Of a stretch of 64,000 nt of DNA, positions 58,924-64,000 are shown piece by piece. The translations under genes and the position numbers were made by a program. The DNA lies in NCBI RefSeq assembly GCF_004297405.1, contig NZ_SCVC01000036.1, forward strand, positions 62,001-126,000. The letters are read 5' to 3'. Origin of the DNA: Reyranella sp. (lineage in GTDB: Bacteria > Pseudomonadota > Alphaproteobacteria > Reyranellales > Reyranellaceae). The notes beneath the pieces are model-generated. The model saw nothing but the letters and a program-made list of their open reading frames with translations, was not told the origin of the DNA and did no database searches. Within the stretch, counting starts at the first letter, position 1. Each line of letters begins with the position of its first letter.

Positions 58924-59958
58924 ATGCCTATGTATCGCAGGACTATGACCGCAACCGCCATCGGGCTGGCGCTGGGCCTTATCGGCCTGCCGGCAATGGC
59001 GCAGACCCAGTTCGGCTCCAAGGAGCTGATCGCGGCCGCCGAGAAGGAAGGTCAGCTCACGCTCTACACCGCCGACTTCGCGGAGACGCAGCAGGAAGTC
59101 ATCAAGGAATTCAACAAGGTCTTCCCGAAGATCAAGGTGGCGATGGTCCGCGCGCCGGGCGGCCAGCTCATCACCCGCATCAAGACCGAAGCCGCTGCCG
59201 GCAAGCTCGGCGCCGACGTCGTGAACCATTCCGACCGCGGCCTGATGCTGGAACTTGCCGACCTCTTCCAGGACTACGCCCCGCCGAATGCCGCTGATTA
59301 CCGCCCCGACGCGCTGGTCTCGCCCAAGCTGTGGCCGGGTGTCACCCTGGGCTGGGCTATCGCCTACAACACCCAGCTCGTGAAGAACGCGCCCAAGAGC
59401 TGGATGGATTTGCTGAAGCCCGAATACAAGAACAAGCAGATCGGCCAGGTGATCGGACCGTCGGGTGGCACGACCTGGACGCGCATCATGTTCGAGCGCC
59501 AGGTCCTCGGTGAAGACTATTGGAAGAAGCAGGCCGAAATCGGCATTGCGCTCTACCCGTCGGGGGCCCCGCTCTCCGATGCGCTGGTGCGTGGCGAAGT
59601 CTCGATCGCACCGCTGCTCTATAACATCATCTACACCAAGATCGTCGAAGGCGCTCCGGCCGAGGCAATCTTCGCCCCCGAAGGCGTGCCGATCGTTCCC
59701 TATGCCGATGGCATCACCAAGACGTCGAAGAGCCCGAATGCCGCAAAACTGTTCATGAACTGGCGCCTCTCCAAGGAAGGTCAGGCGTTCATGATCAACA
59801 AGCTCGGCAACATCACCTCCTTGAAGGAGCCGCCGGCCTTCCCGAAGGGTTGGGACCCCAAGAAGATCAAGGTCTGGGTGCCGAATTTCGAGGAGTTCTC
59901 CAAGCTGCGCGGAACCTGGATCGAAGAGTGGAACAAGACTTACGGCTATCGCCAGTGA
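58924..59958 (+). CDS. Extracellular solute-binding protein of the iron(III)/SBP family 1 type
   Basis: A 344-residue periplasmic receptor with a signal peptide (TMTATAIGLALGLIGLPAMA, cleavage before QTQFG). The mature chain runs KELIAAAEKEGQLTLYTADFAETQQEVIKEFNKVFPKIKV, the FbpA/AfuA type opening, and has SPNAAKLFMNWRLSKEGQ near the C-terminus. The pair of adjacent Tyr that chelates iron in FbpA is not evident (LLYNIIYTK is the nearest), so iron as ligand is not certain; phosphonate, putrescine or sugar-phosphate receptors of the same clan are alternatives. GGAGG stands 7 nt upstream of the ATG. Confidence 0.87.
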   Translation: MPMYRRTMTATAIGLALGLIGLPAMAQTQFGSKELIAAAEKEGQLTLYTADFAETQQEVIKEFNKVFPKIKVAMVRAPGGQLITRIKTEAAAGKLGADVVNHSDRGLMLELADLFQDYAPPNAADYRPDALVSPKLWPGVTLGWAIAYNTQLVKNAPKSWMDLLKPEYKNKQIGQVIGPSGGTTWTRIMFERQVLGEDYWKKQAEIGIALYPSGAPLSDALVRGEVSIAPLLYNIIYTKIVEGAPAEAIFAPEGVPIVPYADGITKTSKSPNAAKLFMNWRLSKEGQAFMINKLGNITSLKEPPAFPKGWDPKKIKVWVPNFEEFSKLRGTWIEEWNKTYGYRQ

Positions 59959-61061
59959 GCTCCGCTCTTCTCATCGAGGACCTCGTAAAGCGGTTCGCGG
60001 CGGGCAAGCCCGCCGTGGACGGGGTGAATTTCGACGTGCCGGCCGGCGAGATCGTGGTGCTGCTCGGCCCTTCGGGTTGCGGCAAGACCACGACCTTGCG
60101 CTGTGTCGCGGGCCTCGAACATCCCACCGGCGGCCGCATCTCGATCGGCGGCCGCGTCGTGTCGGAGCCCGAGCGTAACCTGTTGGTGTCGCCACGCGAG
60201 CGCGACATCGGCATGGTGTTCCAGTCCTATGCCGTCTGGCCGCACATGACGGTGAAGCAGAACGTGGCCTATCCGCTGAAGCACCGGCGCAGCAGCAACG
60301 GCAGCGGGAACGTCGACACGAAGGTGCGAGAGACGCTCGAGCTGGTCGGTCTCGGTGACTATGCCGAACGGCCCGTGACGTCACTGTCGGGCGGCCAGAT
60401 GCAGCGCGTGGCGCTGGCACGCAGCCTGGTCTACCGACCGCAGCTTCTGCTGCTCGACGAACCGCTGTCCAATCTCGATGCCAAGCTGCGCATCCGCCTG
60501 CGCGACGAGCTGCGGCGCATCCTGAAGCAGACCGGCATGACCGGCCTCTACGTGACGCACGACCAGGCCGAGGCCGTGGTGCTGGGCGACCGCATCGGCG
60601 TCATGCGCGAGGGCAAGCTGCTGCAGATGGCCCCGCCCGGCGAGATCTACAACAGACCGGCCGACTCCTTCGTCGCCAACTTCACCGGCGCCTCGAACGT
60701 GCTGTTGGGCAAGGTGTTGGAACGAAAGGGCGAGCGCGCGACCATCGATCTCGGCCAAGTTGGCCGCATCGAAGCCTGGACGCCGCAGCCCCTCGCTGCC
60801 GGCGACCGCGCGCGCGTGGCCTTGCGCGCCGAGAACATCCGGCTCGGCGAACGCGGGCCCGCCAACAGCTTCACCGGCCGCGTCGTCGAACGCCGCTATC
60901 AGGGCATGCAGACGGTCTACGACGTCGAATTTGGCGGTCAGAAGCTCGAGGTGCTGGAACTCGGCACGGCGGCCCGCCATCAAGATGGCGAAGTCGCCCT
61001 TACCTTGCCGCCCGACACCTGCTGGGCCTATCGCGACGAAGGTCAATCCGCGATCGATTGA
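59955..61061 (+). CDS. ABC transporter ATP-binding protein of the FbpC/PotA type
   Basis: A 368-residue ATPase. Walker A GPSGCGKTTTLR, Q-loop MVFQSYAVWPHMTVKQNVAYPL, signature SLSGGQMQRVALARSL, Walker B LLLLDEPLSNLDAKL and H-loop YVTHDQAEAVVL are all in place. The C-terminal 120 residues form a TOBE-like regulatory domain (ARVALRAENIRL). The start is a GTG overlapping the receptor stop (GTGA). AVWPHMTV and SNLDAKLRIRLR are typical of the iron/thiosulfate/spermidine group of importers. Confidence 0.92.
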   Translation: MSSALLIEDLVKRFAAGKPAVDGVNFDVPAGEIVVLLGPSGCGKTTTLRCVAGLEHPTGGRISIGGRVVSEPERNLLVSPRERDIGMVFQSYAVWPHMTVKQNVAYPLKHRRSSNGSGNVDTKVRETLELVGLGDYAERPVTSLSGGQMQRVALARSLVYRPQLLLLDEPLSNLDAKLRIRLRDELRRILKQTGMTGLYVTHDQAEAVVLGDRIGVMREGKLLQMAPPGEIYNRPADSFVANFTGASNVLLGKVLERKGERATIDLGQVGRIEAWTPQPLAAGDRARVALRAENIRLGERGPANSFTGRVVERRYQGMQTVYDVEFGGQKLEVLELGTAARHQDGEVALTLPPDTCWAYRDEGQSAID

Positions 61062-61072
61062 ATCGTGAGCGT

Positions 61073-61095
61073 GTCCGCGAAATTTATTCGCGGAC
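61073..61095. terminator. Hairpin after the iron-type ABC operon
   Basis: GTCCGCGAA (61073-61081) and TTCGCGGAC (61087-61095) form a perfect 9-bp stem around ATTTA, 11 nt after the ATPase stop. A T-rich patch (GGATATTTTCC) follows 10 nt later rather than directly. Termination is the simplest reading. Confidence 0.5.
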
Positions 61096-61133
61096 GCCGG
61101 CGGATATTTTCCGATCCATGCGACGGACATGGT

Positions 61134-61158
61134 GCGGCCACGGACCAATCGTGGTCGC
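61134..61158 (+). promoter_or_regulatory. Second hairpin, in the leader of the SnoaL-like gene
   Basis: GCGGCCACG (61134-61142) can pair with CGTGGTCGC (61150-61158) around GACCAAT, with one G-U pair in RNA. It ends 22 nt before the ATG at 61181, so it would be in the 5' leader if the gene has its own transcript. Confidence 0.3.
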
Positions 61159-61180
61159 AACAGCGCGAAGGATCGTCATC

Positions 61181-61630
61181 ATGTCCAAGGAACAGGAAAA
61201 CAAGGCCATCGTCGGCCGCTGGTTCACGGAATTCTGGGGCAATCCCTGGAACCCAAAGGTCGTCGACGAACTCGCCGCCCCCGACATCCTGCTGCAATAC
61301 TCACTGCATGCTCCCCGTCGCGGGCGTGAGGATGTGAAGAACTTCATGACCGACTTTCGTGAGGCCTTCCCGGATCTCGAGTTCGGTGGCGCGGCCGATC
61401 TCATTGCCGAAGGCGACTATGTCGTCGGCCAGTGGAAGGGCGGCGGCACGCATACCGGCCCGGCCTTCAGCGATTTCCTGATCGGATCGCTGCCGGCTGC
61501 CTCGGGCCGCAAGATGCGTTTCACCGGCACGACCGTCCTGCGCATCAAGGATGGCAAGGTCGCCGAGGAAATCGGCCTCGACGACGGCGTGACCGCCCTG
61601 CAGCAGCTCGGCATCCTGCGAGCGGCCTAA
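61181..61630 (+). CDS. SnoaL-like / ester cyclase family protein
   Basis: A 149-residue protein of the NTF2 fold. It opens MSKEQENKAIVGRWFTEFWGNP, and RGREDVKNFMTDFREAFPDLEF is the polyketide-cyclase-like SnoaL motif; GDYVVGQWKGGGTHTGPAF and FTGTTVLRIKDGKVAEEIGLDD follow as in ester cyclases of that family. The fold supports hydrolase, isomerase or cyclase activity; no reaction can be named. The start at 61181 follows GAAGGA by 8 nt; the longer in-frame reading lies in a leader with two hairpins. Its stop overlaps the convergent SelA-like gene by 4 nt. Confidence 0.85.
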   Translation: MSKEQENKAIVGRWFTEFWGNPWNPKVVDELAAPDILLQYSLHAPRRGREDVKNFMTDFREAFPDLEFGGAADLIAEGDYVVGQWKGGGTHTGPAFSDFLIGSLPAASGRKMRFTGTTVLRIKDGKVAEEIGLDDGVTALQQLGILRAA

Positions 61631-62811
61631 ACTGACTGAAGCCCGGCACGGAGCGCCGCCGCCAGCGGCGCATCGTGCTCGGGCAGCAGGACCTGCGGAT
61701 CGAGTGTCAGCACGCCACGCGCGGCGTGACGCTCGGAGAGATGCACGGGTGGATCACCCTTCTGCAAGCGGGCACTGATCGTCAGCGCATCGCGCACGGC
61801 TATCTCGAGGACGGGCACACGTCCCGTCTTCGCGGCCGGCACCAGCGCAACGTCAAAGCCGTTCAACGAGGCGGCAATGGCTTCGAGCCGCGTCTGAAGG
61901 GCCGCATTGGCAGCCGCGTCGTCGGCCTCGAGGAAACGATCGAGCGCCGTCAGCAGCCCGACGATCTCCTCCTTGCCGGCCTTGAATCCACGTCCGATGC
62001 CATGATGCGGCACGCCCCGCAGGTTGGCGCGATCGACCAGTTTGGGCGGTGTCCACGTGTCGGGCGCCACATCCATGTCGAGTTGCTGCAACAGCGCCGA
62101 CGCGATGAGATCGCGCCTTCCCGTCAGGAAGCCCGACGCCTGCGGCCCACCCAGCGCCTTGCCACCGGAGAAAGCCACCAGATCGGCGCCCATGGCGATG
62201 AAGCGGCGGAGATTCTCCTTGGGCGGCAACTGCGCCGCTGCATCGACGATCAACGGAATGCCATGCGCCTTGCAGACCGATACCGCTGTCGGCAGGTCGG
62301 CGAGGCTCGTGGCGTTGGCCGAGAAGAACACCGCGACGACCGACGGCGAGAGCGCCGTCTCGATCTCCCAGGCTTCAAGGCCGCGCACACCAGCCCCGGT
62401 GCCACGATCATTGTGCCCGATATCGACCAGTCGCGCACCGGAGGCCGCCAGCGCATGGGCATAGCCGGTGCGCTGGGTACGCGGTACCAGGATGTCACGC
62501 GGAAAGGCGTCGGCGTGCGGCAGGGCCGCCATCTTGGCCACGTCCCAACGCGCAATCGAAGCGGCAGCCGCGAGGGTAAGCGCCGCGGCCGCGCCCGTGG
62601 TCACCATCCCCGCCTCCGCGCCCGTCGCCTGGGCGATACGCCGGCTCGCGGCATCCTGCAGCTCGCCGATATCGACCGACGCGCGCGAAGCTGCCGCCAT
62701 CGCCTCGACCACCTCTGGCGCCATCACCGCGCCACCCAGACGCGTCAGCGCACCGGCGGCGTTGATTCGGCGACGCACGCCCAGCGCCGCATAGGGATCC
62801 GATCCTGTCAT
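61627..62811 (-). CDS. SelA-like PLP-dependent enzyme
   Basis: A 394-residue fold-type I PLP protein of the SelA (selenocysteine synthase)-like clan. It begins RRRINAAGALTRLGGAVMAPEVVEAM with VDIGELQDAASRRIAQATGAEAGMVTTGAAAALTLA, and the PLP Lys is in LVAFSGGKALGGPQASGFLTG. The lack of the N-terminal SelA domain and of selB or selC nearby makes selenocysteine synthesis unlikely. Relatives include D-glucosaminate-6-phosphate ammonia-lyase (DgaE) and other hydroxy-amino acid lyases. It is divergent from the Gfo/Idh/MocA gene across 57 nt. Confidence 0.85.
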   Translation of the reverse strand: MTGSDPYAALGVRRRINAAGALTRLGGAVMAPEVVEAMAAASRASVDIGELQDAASRRIAQATGAEAGMVTTGAAAALTLAAAASIARWDVAKMAALPHADAFPRDILVPRTQRTGYAHALAASGARLVDIGHNDRGTGAGVRGLEAWEIETALSPSVVAVFFSANATSLADLPTAVSVCKAHGIPLIVDAAAQLPPKENLRRFIAMGADLVAFSGGKALGGPQASGFLTGRRDLIASALLQQLDMDVAPDTWTPPKLVDRANLRGVPHHGIGRGFKAGKEEIVGLLTALDRFLEADDAAANAALQTRLEAIAASLNGFDVALVPAAKTGRVPVLEIAVRDALTISARLQKGDPPVHLSERHAARGVLTLDPQVLLPEHDAPLAAALRAGLQSV

Positions 62812-62868
62812 CGGGCGAGCTTAACGCAAGATCGCCCTAATCAGGCAAATTGCGCTACGCTTGGCGTC

Positions 62869-63831
62869 ATGGTCAGGATCGGCATCCTGGGAGCAGGCGC
62901 GATGGGCGCCGTGCATGCGAGCGCCTACGCCGGCATGGACGACGTCGAGGTCGTCGGTGTCTCGGCGCGTAGCCTGGACCGTGCACGGCTGGTCGCAGAT
63001 ATCTGCAAGGCCAAGCCATTCGACGATCCTCGCCTGCTGATCGAAAGCGCCGATATCGATGCCATCGACGTTTGCCTGCCGAGCGCGATTCACGGGAAAT
63101 TCGTCGTCTCGGCTCTGAACTGCGGCAAGCATGTCTTCTGTGAGACGCCTATGGCACTGGGGATGTCTGCCGCGCAGGGAATGCGCGCCGCCGCGCGCAA
63201 GGCCAATCGGCTTCTGCAGATCGGGCTGCTCATGCGATCGGTTGGTGCCTACGAGCACGTAAAGGCGGTTGTGACGTCAGGTGAACATGGCCGCTTGATC
63301 AGTCTCTCGACATGGCGGCTGAGCTCCTACCTGCATCCGGACGCACCAGATCGCAAATCACACTATACCGACCCAACAACCGAGCTGATGACATTCGACT
63401 TGGATGTCGTGCAATGGCTGATGGGCGCACCCGAGCGACTCTCGGCCTCGGGCGATGGCGATATCACCGCCTTGCTCGACTATGGCGATGGCCGGCACGC
63501 GACGGTCACGGCGAGTGGCCTGATGCCGACGGGTTTCCCATTCACAGTTGGTTTTCGAGCCCTGTTCGAACGTGCTGTGTTCGGGCTGGAAACCGTCTTC
63601 TCCGAGATGCCGCCGCGCAGCACGTTCACCATCGCCACTGGCAACGCGCCAGCCAAAGCCGTCGCGATATCGGGGCGCGACCCTTACGTGGCCGAACTGC
63701 GCCATTTCGTCGACTGCATTGCCGGCAAGGCGGATCCTTCTCTGCTTGATGCCGACCGAGCCATCGAGGCGCTTAATCTTTCGCTGGCGACGCAACGCGC
63801 CCTTGCCGAAGGCGGACCAGTCACGCTCTAA
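62869..63831 (+). CDS. Gfo/Idh/MocA family oxidoreductase
   Basis: A 320-residue NAD(P)-dependent sugar or inositol-type dehydrogenase. The nucleotide fold RIGILGAGAMGAVHASAYAG opens it, VCLPSAIHGKFVVSALNCGKHVFCETPMAL contains the usual EKP-like motif here as ETP (Lys replaced by Thr), and HYTDPTTELMTFDLDVVQWL holds the catalytic His/Asp region (normally GGGxxxDxGxHxxD, here varied). The replacement of the catalytic Lys makes a changed activity likely. It starts at ATG 62869 after a 57-nt gap, and an SDR gene follows in the same direction. Confidence 0.85.
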   Translation: MVRIGILGAGAMGAVHASAYAGMDDVEVVGVSARSLDRARLVADICKAKPFDDPRLLIESADIDAIDVCLPSAIHGKFVVSALNCGKHVFCETPMALGMSAAQGMRAAARKANRLLQIGLLMRSVGAYEHVKAVVTSGEHGRLISLSTWRLSSYLHPDAPDRKSHYTDPTTELMTFDLDVVQWLMGAPERLSASGDGDITALLDYGDGRHATVTASGLMPTGFPFTVGFRALFERAVFGLETVFSEMPPRSTFTIATGNAPAKAVAISGRDPYVAELRHFVDCIAGKADPSLLDADRAIEALNLSLATQRALAEGGPVTL

Positions 63832-63838
63832 GGGCCGG

Positions 63839-64000
63839 ATGGATTACGAACTTCGCGGCAAGACGTGTCTTGTCACCGGGGCAAGCTCCGGAATCGGCGC
63901 CGGCGTCGCACGGCTTCTCGCCCAACAAGGAGCCCGCGTCGCCGCCACAGCCCGGCGCGCCGACAAGATCGCACCTCTCGACGGCGTAACGGCCATCACG
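63839..64000 (+). CDS. SDR family oxidoreductase, N-terminal part only
   Basis: The first 54 codons of a short-chain dehydrogenase, cut by the right edge. It reads MDYELRGKTCLVTGASSGIG, the Rossmann TGxxxGIG motif, then AGVARLLAQQGARVAATARR, where the Arg after the second strand favours NADP(H). It begins 8 nt after the Gfo/Idh/MocA stop and so probably shares its transcript. Catalytic residues lie outside the window. Confidence 0.9.
   Translation, partial: MDYELRGKTCLVTGASSGIGAGVARLLAQQGARVAATARRADKIAPLDGVTAIT

Noticed and set aside
58924..59958. Firm assignment as an iron(III) receptor FbpA
   Set aside because: The consecutive Tyr pair that binds iron in FbpA is not visible, so only the family-level call is kept.
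61627..62811. Selenocysteine synthase SelA
   Set aside because: The N-terminal SelA domain is missing and there is no selB, selD or tRNA-Sec in the window. Only a SelA-like assignment is justified.

Overview
The window is a GC-rich, gene-dense bacterial chromosome segment with about 60 protein genes, mostly in head-to-tail operons with ATGA/GTGA overlaps. The content (methylcrotonyl-CoA carboxylase cluster, Liv-type and Dpp-type ABC systems, one Bug-type solute receptor, smpB next to dapA, class III cyclase, XRE-cupin regulators) suggests an alphaproteobacterium of the Hyphomicrobiales or Rhodospirillales kind. This is inferred from gene content; there is no rRNA to confirm it. I see no tRNA, rRNA, CRISPR array, insertion sequence, prophage or replication origin.

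Layout. 1-5754 (minus): a branched-chain acyl-CoA degradation operon (SDR, acyl-CoA dehydrogenase, lone TRAP receptor, mccB, enoyl-CoA hydratase, mccA cut by the window edge). 5777-9425: smpB and dapA, divergent from a soluble lytic transglycosylase. 9447-10128: a vapBC module with a visible operator and promoter. 10125-14165: aldo/keto reductase, small monooxygenase-like protein, HAD dehalogenase, PLP ammonia-lyase/racemase and a membrane adenylate cyclase. 14142-20548 (minus): a complete livKGFHM transporter operon ending in a GMC oxidoreductase. 20564-24702: class III alkylsulfatase with an MFS transporter and a divergent AraC regulator. 24853-29575: a three-gene 2-oxoacid:acceptor oxidoreductase system with a GltD-like, ferredoxin-fused electron-transfer subunit, the most unusual functional unit here. 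29610-33684: small membrane protein, cupin, XRE-cupin regulator, an unknown protein and an ABC-D type exporter/importer. 33838-38460: rsmB, EamA transporter, FUSC/HlyD efflux pair. 38507-40606: OYE-family reductase and NudC. 40725-46589: YdiJ-like 2-hydroxyacid dehydrogenase, Bug receptor and GntR regulator, divergent from a class V glyoxylate aminotransferase. 47003-49040: DUF1062 protein and glutamate dehydrogenase. 49130-57024 (minus): deacetylase-like protein, M81 metallopeptidase and dppABCDF. 57126-61630: an iron(III)-type ABC transporter and a SnoaL-like protein. 61627-64000: SelA-like PLP enzyme, Gfo/Idh/MocA dehydrogenase and the start of an SDR.

The whole reads as a catabolic and nutrient-scavenging region: uptake systems are paired with the enzymes that probably process what they import, and several pairs carry palindromic sites in the regulatory gap. 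Start codons were moved downstream where an upstream in-frame start lay inside a neighbouring gene or where a Shine-Dalgarno sequence decided it.
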